Origin: Welwitschia mirabilis
Taxonomy: Eukaryota > Gnetophyta > Gnetopsida > Welwitschiales
Length of the DNA stretch: 26,949 nt
Assembly (NCBI GenBank): GCA_051453625.1
Contig: JBOZIK010000001.1
Location: 191,950,048 to 191,976,996, forward strand
Reading direction: 5' to 3'
A program made the translations under genes and the position numbers. Below the pieces are notes generated by a model. The model had not been told where the DNA came from. It was given only the letters and a program-made list of their open reading frames with translations, and ran no database searches. Positions 1-10,869 of the stretch are shown piece by piece. How positions within the stretch are numbered: the first letter of the stretch is position 1; each line of letters opens with the position of its first letter.

Positions 1-920
1 AGTTGTTCAATATTGGTTAAATATTGCAAAGAATCCTTCTTAGGTTCCCTCAAAAATTTTGAATAGTCACTTAAGTTTCTTAATTCTACATCATCACTAG
101 CAGCTAAATAAAATGGATTTTGAATTTTATGTTTTCTATTAGTAATTAAATTTCTAAGTGTAACATTTGCATTTGAATTTAAAGTTCCTATCATAATTGG
201 TGTATTAGATGAAGTGATTTGCTTTTGTTTTTTCAAGGATTATAACATAAATGAAGAAGAAATGACAAGATCTACTTTTATACTATAATTTTCTTTTGCA
301 AAATTTGATTTTGAAATAATAAAAAAAAGAAAAATATTCTTCTTCAATTCTTGGAATTTTCATAGCTGGGATGTGTATGCCTAGATTTTGTTCAAAGTTA
401 AATAACCCTTCTTTGATGTTTTATTCAATCAAGTTTTAATCTCTCTGATACTTCATCTTTCTACCAGAATTCATCATGTCCTTGCATACCTTAGATACTA
501 AATACAAAATGAAATCAAACATAATTGACATTCATCCATCTAGTCATGGAAACAATAGGAGGAATGAAGATCAAAATAGTAAAAACTTAAAATCAAACTA
601 AAATTGTTGTAACTAGAAAAACTATTGTCCATATTATCATGAGAATGATATAAAAGATGACAGTATTTTTATTACTAATCTATAAACAGAAAGAAAATTT
701 GCAAAAAAGAAAATAAATAAAAAATTTAGGAATATTATTCCCAATGTTATGGGGATGACATAGAGGATGACAGTGATCTTTAAAACTATAGAAAATAAAA
801 AATTACTAAAATAAACCTACTAGACTATAAATAAAAATACAATACTATTTAAAATAAATAAGTTAAATTAAAATTCTAGTACTTATCTGGATAATGAAAA
901 TCCTCCAGCTCCTTGCAGCC
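1..920 (-). other. 5' internal (leader) region of minus-strand gypsy element
   Basis: Read on the minus strand this follows the primer-binding site at 921-939, so it should be the untranslated leader and perhaps the start of gag of an element that continues off the left edge. I recognise no protein here in any frame. Two diverged copies of a motif around GGATGACATAGAGGATGACAG lie near 633-665 and 740-775, and related pieces occur in the adjoining LTR. The assignment rests only on position next to the PBS and LTR. Confidence 0.45.
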
Positions 921-939
921 TTTTCTAGCAATGGTGCCA
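921..939 (-). other. Decayed Athila-type primer-binding site
   Basis: The minus strand reads TGGCACCATTGCTAGAAAA, three bases inside the end of an LTR (…CACTGCAACA). The PBS of plant Athila-like Ty3/gypsy elements, usually assigned to tRNA-Asp, is TGGCGCCGTTGCCGGGGA (recalled from family knowledge). Over 18 bases there are six differences, all G to A or C to T, several at CG sites. Position beside an LTR end and the pattern of changes make this a convincing relic. Confidence 0.7.
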
Positions 940-942
940 AAA

Positions 943-2185
943 TGTTGCAGTGTAAATTTATGTAATCTTTAATTCCTTAGACAAAACTTGTAAATCACAA
1001 TACTTGCAAAAAATACATATTAGTATAAATGGGAGTTAATCTAAATGTCATAATTCATTGAAGACACTAGGCTAGAAGTTAGAGAATTGATTTTTCAAAG
1101 TATTTTTAATCTTTTCTCTTTTAGTGAATAAAAGTAAACAACAATGCAAATATAATGTAATATGACTAAAGATGAAATGCAATGGATGAAATGCAACTGA
1201 ATTGAGTTCTATTTGGATTCTAATCCTCTTGTCACAAGAACTAATTCTTTATAATTTAGATTAATTAAGAAAAATTTATCACTTATTCCTAACCAACATA
1301 AACTATAAGATACACCAAATAGAATATAGATAATGCAAATATAAAATGTAATAAAGCACATTCAATGCAAGATCTAGACTAATAAAGTCAACCTTGATAA
1401 AGGTTACCCTTATAATCTAAATAAACTATAGAGTTATCATCAAACTATAATCAACTTAAACCATAAGGAACATTTACACAATGGTATTAAAAAGATTAAT
1501 TAAATTAATTATGAACTTTTACATCCACTTATAATAAAGTAGTAGCATCTCAATGGAGGATACTTAGCCCAACACCAAGGTAAACTTTCTTTGGACCTCT
1601 TATCCTTCAATCTTCTATCATAAGAATATCTGGTACAAAAAGAGGGAAAAGGAAGTAAACAAAAGGAAGGGTATTTATAGTTTTACATTGAAGTTATAGA
1701 AGCTCAACCCTAAAAGTCAGAGAAAAAACCCTAGCAACTCACATGGGCTGCATGACTCCATAACAAAGATAATTCTTTCCCTTCATACAAAATAGCTTTC
1801 ATCTTAACTATTGTGGAAATGATAATGGGGATGTCACTCCATGTCAAAAGGTAGTTCATCAGCTTTAAGCCTTATAGTCAACTCCATAAATTCCATCCAT
1901 GCTAGCAGTGCTATTATCCCACCTATTGTGGGGACAATAGAGGAGATGATAGGCTTTGTCATCTTTTAGCTGAAAGGGAAATCAGTCTTCTACATGTTAA
2001 TCCTTCCTTCAAAGTATGAGGTACCAAAAATAGGCCTAAGATGCCTTCAAATATGATAAAAATTACATGTTTCAGTGAAAATCCTATTAGTTCTCTATAA
2101 TCATCAAAATGGCATTCAAACTTGTATAAATGTCCTATAAAAGTACTCAAGATATACAATCAAATTCCTACAAATTGACATCATA
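943..2185 (-). mobile_element. 5' LTR of a minus-strand Ty3/gypsy element
   Basis: On the minus strand the block starts TATGATGTCAATTTGTAG (expected TG… start, one transition away) and ends CACTGCAACA, directly before a PBS. That makes it a 5' LTR of about 1.24 kb. A plant TATA box lies at 1671-1680, giving a U3 of about 505 bases. The outer end was placed by comparing it with the related plus-strand block starting at 24907 (TGTAATGCCAATTTCTAG); the two stay alignable for roughly 400 bases. The LTR begins in the middle of copia RNase H sequence, so it inserted into that older element. The matching 3' LTR must lie to the left of the window. Confidence 0.65.
1671..1680 (-). promoter_or_regulatory. 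LTR TATA box
   Basis: The minus strand reads CTATAAATAC, a good match to the plant TATA consensus, about 505 bases into the LTR. It would mark the U3/R boundary about 25-35 bases downstream. Confidence 0.55.
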
Positions 2186-3600
2186 GCAATGACCTCTTTA
2201 ACAAGATGATATTTGATATCTATGGGTTTTATATGCTTATGATGTATAGGATAGCGTGTAATTTCTATGGTAGTACTATTATCTATGAACATTTTTATTA
2301 GTAATTCAGTGAAAATGTGAAACTTTGTGAATAAGATGAATTGTCAAATTGCATCCTAGGCCTTAGAAGTAATTTTCACATATTTATTTATCTATTAATA
2401 AATATATTATTATCTATTTAATTTGATCTTCATGAAAATTAAAAATTACCAAAGAATCATGCAACTTCAATTATGGTTCAATAAGTATCAATGTTATCAT
2501 CTTAATCAATATTGCATTAAATAGATAAGTTACACATGCCAAGATATCTAAAAAAAGAACTCATAAGATGATTTATGTTTTATATATCTTAGTATATGCT
2601 TTACATCATTAAGTTACAAGGATTATGAAGCTACCATAAACTAAGAAAGTAAGTGCAAATGAAAAACAATCTCCACTCTAGTACATGTTAAGTATAATAA
2701 TGATCCCATAAATGACTTGTATTAGTAGGCATCTAATAGAAGTATGCCCTCATTCTTTGAAATCTTTAGACTAGAATATAGTGTGATGAAATCATCCTTC
2801 AATTATCCATACAATAGTTTACAGCATATTTATCCTAAATAAGAAACATGCCATTTTTTTACCTCTTAAATTATATGTCCAAGAAGTAGGATAACTGTTC
2901 AAGATTTGTCATCTTAAACTAACTCATCATATTATATTTTAACTAAGCCATCAACTTGTCTAAAGAGAAGGAAAAAAATTAGGTCATCAGCATATAATGA
3001 TATATAAAGAATACCATATACACCTTTCATAATATAGACTATAGGCTCCATTAAGCATGCCATGAAATTAATACATTAAAAGAAAATTAATTGAAACCAA
3101 ATCCATGGTGCTAGCTTGAGATCATATAGAAATTTCTTGAATTTGAAAATATATTCTAGAATTTTAAGATTAACAAATCCCTTTGGCTGAAGAACATACA
3201 CCTCCTTTTTAAGTTTTCCATTTTGAAAGATAAATGACTTATCCATCTAATGAACCTATTACCCCATATTTGCTACTTGATAAATAAAAGTTACATAGTC
3301 TCAAGTCTTATCATAGAAGAAAATTCCTCTTCATAATCAAGCCATCTTGCTTTAAGTATCCCTTAATAATAGGTAACACTTTTACTTAGACAAATTTTCT
3401 TTATAGTTGTATTTACTTCTATATACCCAACAAGTGGAAAAATCTTACTTTGCTATTAGAAGAGGTAAAAGCTTCCATGTGTTATTCTTAAAAATCTATG
3501 TAATCTACTTCTCCATTTCTCTGGATCACTTATAAAATAACTTTACCTTTCCAAATGTAATCGGGTCATCATGCATGATAAAGATTAGAGTATGATGCTA
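2186..3600 (-). pseudogene. Ty1/copia pol relic: reverse transcriptase and RNase H
   Basis: Minus-strand translation gives, in order, pieces that fit the copia RT-RNase H polyprotein. NNTWKL lies at about 3470-3486, followed by WVYRSKYN. Next come DYEEEFSSMIRLETM and QNGKLKKEVYVLQPKGFV (family: LNG.L.EEVYM.QP.GF), then KFKKFLYDLKLAPW (family KLKKALYGLKQAPR). The catalytic box is LYADD at 2983-2997 (family YVDD). After it come LLLGHII and KHILRYIKHKSSYEF, and finally DNSTTIEITRYPIHHKHIKP at about 2220-2285, the C-terminal part of copia RNase H. Several stops and frame changes break it, so no product is possible. The 3' part is cut off by the LTR starting at 2185; bases 2186-2190 could be one copy of that element's target duplication. 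I could not recognise integrase or gag upstream (3600 upward). Confidence 0.85.
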
Positions 3601-4478
3601 GTGGCATGTAACCCATCTACCACACTCTGTGTTAAGCATCTAGAAGGGTAGGTGATATGACTACAAATGTGTATTGAATCCTTAACTTAATATCTATTAT
3701 AAATTATTCTAGTTGTCCTCTTTATTTATATCATCATCTATTTCAATAACCTTAATCTAGCCACCATGTGCTTCTAGCAATGAATGGTCCTTTGCATACT
3801 AATCTCTCAAAAAATTAAGACGAGTATGATTAGCATCATCATCTATTACTTATGTATTATCACATTTATGATATACTACTCTGTTACCATTGAAAAGAAA
3901 ATATGACTTAGAATAAAGATTACTATATCCATGCTATAAAATAAGTTGGTTCATCCTTACATTTACTAGTAAATCTATAACACTAGTAATTATTACCACA
4001 TCATTATGAGTTATCGTTAGGTCATCACCATGTAGCTAGAAAATTCTTATAAATTTGGAATGTTAGTGCTCTTTAAAAAAAATATTATTATTATTAGAAT
4101 CAAAATTCTCTAATAAAAACTGTGTTTCCCATCCTCCACTAAAAATTTACAAGTTTGTATAAAAATTTTGATTTGTTAAAAGATAATATAATGAGTGGTG
4201 ACTCTTCCCATTTTTCACTATCCAAAAAATCAAATTTAAATTGGAGGTATATATCCCCTTTATCTTCTTCCACCTAAGAAATATAATTTTTATTAAAGAG
4301 TTCTAACCCAATTTTTTCTATAATATTATTAAATAAAAAATATTACTTTTTTATGGAAGAGATTTACTCCTCTTATTTTCCTTTTGAATTTTTAAAAGAG
4401 GGCTGAAATTTTCATACAAATAATCCATGTATGGAACCTTATCTCCATACTACATTAAAAAAAGAAGAGTAGTTATGT

Positions 4479-4497
4479 CCCATGTGGGACACATGGG
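4479..4497. repeat. Perfect 8-bp hairpin
   Basis: CCCATGTG and CACATGGG are perfect inverted repeats separated by GGA. The stem is GC-rich against an AT-rich background. There is no T-tract or gene next to it that would suggest a function. Confidence 0.5.
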
Positions 4498-6513
4498 GCA
4501 TAGATTTTTTAATTTTAAAAAGGATGCTATCAACACAGTATCCCACTATGTTATTTTTTCCTTTATTTCTTTAATTGTAAGCATTTTTCTATAATATTTC
4601 AAGCATTTTATTTCCTTTTCTTATTAATTTTTTAACTTCTTACATAATTCTTCCAACGTATCTTTTGGAATTTTCCATATATTTTAGTTTTTACTTTCAT
4701 TCATGTTATTTGACTTTTTCATAAATCCTTTACAACACTTTATTATAAAATCAAGAGATTTACAATAGTAATCTTTTCTAATGCACTAGTAATATGTGGC
4801 CTCTCCACAAGGTTTTCGTCCTCATGATTTGACATGTCTATAGATAAATCTAAAGTACTAATGACATCCATTACTTTATGTGAAGAATAATAAGTGGAAT
4901 ACTTGCATTTATAACCTTTGTAGCTAGGGCTAATTTTGAGACAAAATACAATAGGTTATTCTATTAACTTTTGTTATGAACATGTAAATACTAGTTGTGT
5001 ATGTAACAACTTCAGTTTCACATTCTTATCTTTAATTAAATATTTTCTTTACATTTTATTTTTACATGCAAATGCATGGAATTTTTATTACTTTATTATA
5101 TGGTTGAATTAACCATATTTGACATAGTTTTACAATGTTTTTTAAAGCCTATTTAACAAGTTTATAAGGGAATTATAATATCTAAACATGATTAGTGCGA
5201 TGATTGTAAAAAGCATAGTCTTATGCCATTATTAACATCTTTTGGATGATTTTAAGGACTACTCCATCTATGATATTTTTTAGTAAAGTTAAAACAATAG
5301 GCAGTTCCATCTTACAAAGTGTAATACATAGGAAATACTTTAACTAATAACATCATGACACTGCATGAGAGATAACTTGATTAATAGAGATGTCTAAACG
5401 AATATAGTAAGATGACTCTCAGTAAAAGACAATAGAAATGAGAGTCAAATTTTTTATAGTCATCCACCATATTAATGTAAAAAAAGCTAGGATGATTATT
5501 ATAAGTAATTATACTAGAGAGCATGTGGTGGAAAGTTATTAAAAGTTGACAATCATTCATGATTAATCAAAACTTGATTAATTTGTTTTGCTATTTTAAC
5601 ATTGGTTATGTTCTTTTATGTCACACCAATTAATGATTCAAACCACTTTGATCTAAACCTATACATACCTTCCTTATGCATCTATTTTAAGCTATCTTTT
5701 ATGCATTAAGTGATCTTGGGACAATGGGAGATCATTTAAACAAGGGATCCAGCTAATTTATGAGAGGAGCTTTCCTTAGTATTGGGCTGAGATTCCTTCA
5801 TTAAGGGGTCACTACCTATAATTGGATGTTATTACATTTTAGTTAATAAAATTAAATTTTTTATATCTTAATTATCTATTCTTCTCTACCTCATATTTCA
5901 TGTTGGAATTAAATTAATATGTAGTTATATTAATCTTAGTTTTGATATAGAATATAAGGATTAACTTGCAACAAAAAGTTGATAAACTTGGTTAATTAAT
6001 TATATTGGGAATTTCATTTCATTTTTTATCTCATTGTATTCATCATTGTATTTCATTTATTACACTATTATTTTCCTTTATTAATTATAAAAATCAAAAG
6101 ACATATCTTTATCTCTTCTAAAATGAATTGATTTTCTAATATCTCCTAATTTCTTCGCTTATTTATGATATGTGGATTGGCTTCATATACTATAGTGTGT
6201 GTAGTTGTTTCTTTTTTTTTTTAATTTTAATTTCAAGATTTAAAGTTATTGATTAAGTAAGATAAGTGCATTTGAATAACACATTTCACACCTCAAAATC
6301 TTAGTGCTAATGCTTAAGAAGTAATTAATATTTAGAATATCATTTTTTATTATACAAGTAAGTGATTTTATTTTCAAATTTATTTTATTTTTTGTAGTAT
6401 TATATCATATATCTAAGTTGGATCTACTTGCCTTAACTTGATTACATTTTGGAATCTAAAATCATCCACTTGATTATTCTATTTAGGGTGTAACATACAT
6501 TTTTTTCTTGCAA

Positions 6514-6515
<2 letters not shown>

Positions 6516-6548
<33 letters not shown>
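6516..6548. repeat. (TA)n microsatellite
   Basis: Uninterrupted TA dinucleotide run of 33 bases. Confidence 0.95.
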
Positions 6549-6551
<3 letters not shown>

Positions 6552-6571
6552 TAAATTTACTTCTATTCTTT

Positions 6572-6588
6572 TTATTATTATTATTATT
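6572..6588. repeat. (TTA)n microsatellite
   Basis: Short TTA trinucleotide run a few bases downstream of the TA run. Confidence 0.85.
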
Positions 6589-8248
6589 CTTTTTTGAAGA
6601 GAATATCATCTTTGATCTAAACTCTTAAGAAAAGGTTATCATTCTTTATTAGATCTATCCCTCACAATTTGTGTAATGTTGGACATTATCACATTTTATC
6701 TAAACTTGTCCTACACTTGTTACTTTATGTAATTTTAAGTGACTGCCACCTCTATTATTTGTAAGACCTACTTCTTGAGATTTGTGTAATACTAGAGATT
6801 ATCATCCTTAGATGTAAAAATGTTTGTTAACATCTTGTAATCACGTCAAAAAATTGTAAATCATTTTAAAGAAAAGTGCTTCATTAAAAAAAACTATCAA
6901 AGAAGGTTAGCTTGATTTTTATTCAAGAACTTAAGGTGATGAAAGAAAATTTATCTCAAGAATTAAGCAAGATAGTTTTTTTGCTTTTAGTGATTATTTT
7001 TCATATACTTCTCATTATAAGGACCCTTTCATTTCCAATAACCATTCCTCCTCTTTTAAGAATCCTTTACCTTCTAAAATTTTCTAAACTTTTTAAATAG
7101 TCCATCCTTTTCAAATAATCTTTCTTCTAATATGGCTTCTAGTTTCAACAATATCTCCAAATATCTTAAATAAATCATTGTAAATAGAAAAAAAAGTACA
7201 AAATCCCTTTTAATTACTCAGAGAAGATGATGTACAATAAAAAAACATTAATGCCTATCTAATATTTTTAGGAGATGATGATAAATATTCTTTCCAACAC
7301 TTAGATGATAGGGAACAAATAGTTCTTACCTTAAGATATGGATAGAAAACAATTAAAAATAAGAACTTGTCACATCCAAAATTTTGAAGATCTAAGGATT
7401 TAGTCCAAATAATTAAATAAGAACTAAATAAGAATAATTTTACTCCCCACTAAGATGCTTTAATTACTAGATTCTTTATTTACTCTTTATTTATTAGTAC
7501 ATTATTGTTATTTGAGATGCAATTCATTATTTTATTAGTTAAAAATTATTATGTTGGAATTATTATCTTAAATGCTTTCTTTTCTTGTAGTCATCATAAT
7601 TAATAATATTATTCTTTTAGTATCTTTTTTGTTTATTTAATGATATTAAATTTTTTTTGGTAACTATTGCATTTAATGTATAATGATTAGTATATTTCCT
7701 TATTTTAATGCATATTAAATATTCTTGTAACATTTATAATTATTAAGATGCATTATATTAGCTTATTGTAATATTTTATATTATTAGGACAAGTTAAAAT
7801 AACACCCATGATTATGATGTTGCATTTTCTCTTAATAGTAGTTAACATGTATTCAACATGATCAATATTTATACATGGTAAAATATTATCTTGACATTTA
7901 TATTTGAAATTGCTTGTTAAATGTCTCCTCTTGATTCTTTATATAAATGATTGTAAATAGAAGCATGTTTTTAAAATTTTGGCACTTTCCTTTGAATGTC
8001 TTATTTGAATAAATACCAATGACTCTTTATCTTTTCTAAGAAAATAGTAAGATTCCATGTGACTAGGATTTGTCTTTTTTATACTTATTTTGAAAAATGT
8101 CAAGAAATTTTTAATAATGTAACTTATGTATTGATGATTAAGGCATCTTTTTTCATAGCTATTATTTACTTAATATTGGAAAAATATTTTTGGCATGTTT
8201 ATGATAAAATATTAAATGTACCTAGTGGCTAAGCAAAGTAATTATTAG

Positions 8249-8268
8249 GGGTTAGGGAATCATAACCC
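8249..8268. repeat. Hairpin in U3, about 70 bases before the TATA box
   Basis: GGGTTA and TAACCC pair around an 8-base loop. The same place in the other LTR keeps the loop and right arm (TAGGGAATCATAACC) with arm changes. Direct copies of TAGTGGCT flank it in both LTRs. It could be a promoter-proximal element, but conservation may simply reflect shared ancestry. Confidence 0.35.
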
Positions 8269-8334
8269 TTTCCCAAGAATAGTAGTGGCTTATATGTATT
8301 CCTTTAAATCCCAAGTATCTTTTGAATTTCATCA

Positions 8335-8347
8335 CTTTATAAATATG
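8335..8347 (+). promoter_or_regulatory. LTR TATA box (5' LTR)
   Basis: CTTTATAAATATG fits the plant TATA consensus and is matched at the same alignment position in the other LTR by CATTATAAATAGG. It implies a U3 of about 1 kb and an R-U5 of about 1.5 kb. Confidence 0.6.
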
Positions 8348-8939
8348 ATTTCTTTTTTCCTTAGTCTTAATTCTTTTAAATATCCTCTAATCTTGAAATA
8401 TTAGAGACTTTCTACTTTAGAGCTTTGAAAACTTTAAAGTTTATAGAATCTTGAAGTCTTTGAAGCTTAGGCATAGAAATCTTAAAATCTTAAAAAACTT
8501 TACATTAAGTCATGGGTATGGTCCTAGGTTTATTTTCATTTCTTGTATGGTCCTATGTATTTTTTAAATCTTGTATGATCTAGATTTCATTTTTTTTATA
8601 TATCTTCTATGATTCTTATAGTTTTCTTATTTTTTATATGGTTCTAGCTTTAATTTCATTTCAAATATGATCTCATTATCATTGGTATGATCATATACTC
8701 TTGCATCCTTTCATGTTCTAAAGAAATTATTGTTTCCTTACCATAATCTTATGTTTTCCTTAGAATTCTTATAAATTTCTAAAATGTCTTACTTATTTCT
8801 ATGGGTTTAAAATCTTTCTATGAGTATCTAATATATGCTCAAAGATTATTCTTGCATGAATCTTATTTCTAGTGAAAATTCTTGATGCTTGAGAAGTAAA
8901 CTTGTGAAATTAAATATTTTCCTTTCTTAAGATATATTT

Positions 8940-9250
8940 AAACTTTGAATCGTATTATGGAAATGATAGTTCCATAGATCGTTGAATGAGGTAGTGGAAT
9001 ATGATAACCCATAATGAGGTAACAGGATTAGTAATCCATAAATCACTAAAGGAAGCAGTGGAAAGATAGAAGTATGGATCACTAAATTAGGTAGTGGAAA
9101 TGATAATTCATAAATTACCAAATAAAGTAGTGGAAAAATAAAAATAAAATCACAGATTGTTGAATAAGGTAGTGTACATGATGATACATAGATTACTAAA
9201 AGAGATAGTGAACAAATAAAAATCATGGGTTACCAAATGAACCAATGGTA
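8940..9250. repeat. Minisatellite inside the LTR, about eight units of 30-45 bases
   Basis: A diverged unit around CATAGATTACTAAAT followed by AGGTAGTGGAAATGATAAT recurs about eight times, for example AGGTAGTGGAA near 8990 and GGTAGTGGAAATGATAAT near 9090. The equivalent part of the other LTR (15260-15513 and 17085-17150) has the same kind of array, so it existed before insertion. Repeat units lacking stops on the minus strand create a 99-codon open frame that should not be taken for a gene. Confidence 0.8.
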
Positions 9251-9301
9251 GAATGTATGATAAAACTAGTTAATCTCATTTCATTTCTATAAAAATGTAA
9301 T

Positions 9302-9447
9302 GCTTGATTATTTAGAGTATTTTTTCTTATCTTATCTTAATCAATCATATATCTTAATGTTCTTCTTACCTTACGCTTGATTATTTAGAGTCTTTTTTCT
9401 TATCTTATCTTAATCAATCATATATCTTAATGTTCTTCTTACCTTTA
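9302..9447. repeat. 73-bp tandem duplication
   Basis: Two adjacent copies, 9302-9374 and 9375-9447, each starting GCTTGATTATTTAGAG, are nearly identical. The other LTR has only one copy (from about 17188), so the duplication arose in this LTR after insertion and is much younger than the LTR pair. Confidence 0.95.
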
Positions 9448-9927
9448 CCTTTGCCTTATCTAGGCCATATTGTTGATTGTAATGATTTATAATTCTCACT
9501 TCGTACTATTTTGTATTAAACAATAGAGAAATTGGAGCATAGTAAAAGCTAATTTATCTTATCAAGGAGGTCATATAAAAATGAAATATTTATTATCTAG
9601 CTTATGCTTGACAAATTTCAATTAGAGTGGTTTATTCCCTATTGTAACTTATGATATTGTTATATGTTGTGGCTGACTTTTTGTTTTCAAAAATTGGTAA
9701 TATTGTACTTATAATAGACTTGTAAACATTGTATCTTTAACATATCCAATTGTTCTATTTCTTAAATTGTAGTTTAGGTTTTAATTACATAAGGCTCAAA
9801 GTTGTAGCTTTACTTAAAGCTTTATTTGAATAAGATTTAATAAGCATGCATTATTTTTCTATTTTAAATATACCTTTTTGGCTTAAGTGATTTAATATTT
9901 TTGGGTGAAAACATGGATGTTATATTT

Positions 9928-9946
9928 TGGTATCAAATCCTAGGTT
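9928..9946 (+). other. Primer-binding site, initiator-Met tRNA type
   Basis: TGGTATCAAATCCTAGGTT lies four bases after the LTR end. The usual plant initiator-Met PBS is TGGTATCAGAGC, so two positions have changed. Its position fixes the element's orientation as plus. Confidence 0.85.
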
Positions 9947-9991
9947 GCAATTTTTTACTAGGAATAATTATTGTGAAGTCATTACAAATTT

Positions 9992-10010
9992 TAACATCAA
10001 AGCCTAGATT
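9992..10010 (+). repeat. Second PBS-like copy
   Basis: TAACATCAAAGCCTAGATT repeats the PBS and its downstream bases at a 64-base offset; the flanking TTTT is also shared. It keeps the AGCC that the first copy has lost. It is either a local duplication of the PBS region or chance in AT-rich sequence. Confidence 0.45.
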
Positions 10011-10869
10011 ATAGTTTTAGTTTAATAAGATAATTAAAAGTTATAATCAATCATTTTCAAACACAAGAAAAATAAATCATTTTTCATCTAAATATCGTTG
10101 GATGCTCTTTGTATTTTTTTCTTTGCTTAGGAAAATAAGTTTCATATGCATGACGCCATATAGGTTTCTTACTTTTCATTCTAAATCTAGTCTTAAAAGG
10201 TTACTTTTATTGGATTTTTAAGTTCAAGACCTCTACATAAAAATCAAAGGGTTTAAGTTTTCCATCATGCTACCATATCGTATAGCATTGCTTCTTCTTG
10301 CTTTTAACCTATCATTAAAGGATTAATGTTTAACATGATGGTGACACAAATGGTATGGTGCCATTAGTTTACATTGGGTATTTTTTTTATTTTTGTTAAT
10401 AGATTAATATAAAAAAATAAAAATGTATTTTTAGTTCACTATTTTTACCTCCCATGAAGATATCCTTCCTTCCTTCTTGTCAATAGACCACTTGCAGAAC
10501 TCCAGAAAATAAATTCCTACTATAGTTTAGTTAGATGAGTTTTTTAGAGATGCATTTCATCAGAAGTAAGTTTGAACCTTATTAATAAATGAATTAGTAG
10601 TATTTAAATTTGTATTTTTAAACCTTTTCATGATTTCTATTTTTTTTATCATGGAATACAATAAAGAGGAAACTTTAAAGGTCCTTAGTGTTACATAATA
10701 AACATTTTGTAAAATGAAGGATACGCAACTCATAGACTCACTTCCAAAGCTAGAATTCCTTTTCCTTCCATGGAGATATCTAAGACATCCATCATAATTA
10801 ATGTTCTTTGTACTATGGATTAAAATGTTAAAGACATCCTTAACTATATGATGAAACACTAGAATGTTT
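10011..10869. other. Interior of LTR element upstream of the PPR pseudogene
   Basis: No protein is recognised. If the captured PPR gene were long, its earlier repeats should be here, but I could not read PPR motifs above noise. A 125-codon open frame on the minus strand (10560-10937) overlaps the PPR start in antisense and has no family features. Confidence 0.4.

Larger units (their letters stand above)
3601..7367. other. Long stretch without recognisable genes
   Basis: No frame gives a protein I recognise. The part next to 3600 should hold the copia integrase and gag if that element was once complete, but I could not read any motif. The few open frames here are short, hydrophobic products of AT-rich sequence. 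Only a hairpin at 4479-4497, low-complexity A/T tracts and microsatellites at 6516-6548 and 6572-6588 stand out. Confidence 0.5.
7368..9924 (+). repeat. 5' LTR of the PPR-carrying element
   Basis: Starts TGTCACATCCAAAATTTT and ends ACATGGATGTTATA, immediately before the PBS. It aligns along its length with 13621-15518 plus 17090-17834. In one well-aligned stretch (7661-7745 against 13955-14039, 85 bases) I count six differences, all transitions. A TATA box sits about 970 bases in. It contains an AT-rich minisatellite (about 8940-9250) and a private 73-bp tandem duplication (9302-9447). Confidence 0.85.

Noticed and set aside
5902-6498. Possible copia-type LTR (starts TGTTGGAATT, ends GGTGTAACA)
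   Set aside because: No PBS or PPT follows or precedes, flanking pentamers TTTCA and TACAT differ, and no second copy was seen.
8927-9226. 99-codon minus-strand open frame
   Set aside because: It is produced by the LTR minisatellite lacking stops on that strand; the periodic IYELSFPLP-like text mirrors the repeat unit. The shorter frame at 15245-15478 is the same effect in the other LTR.
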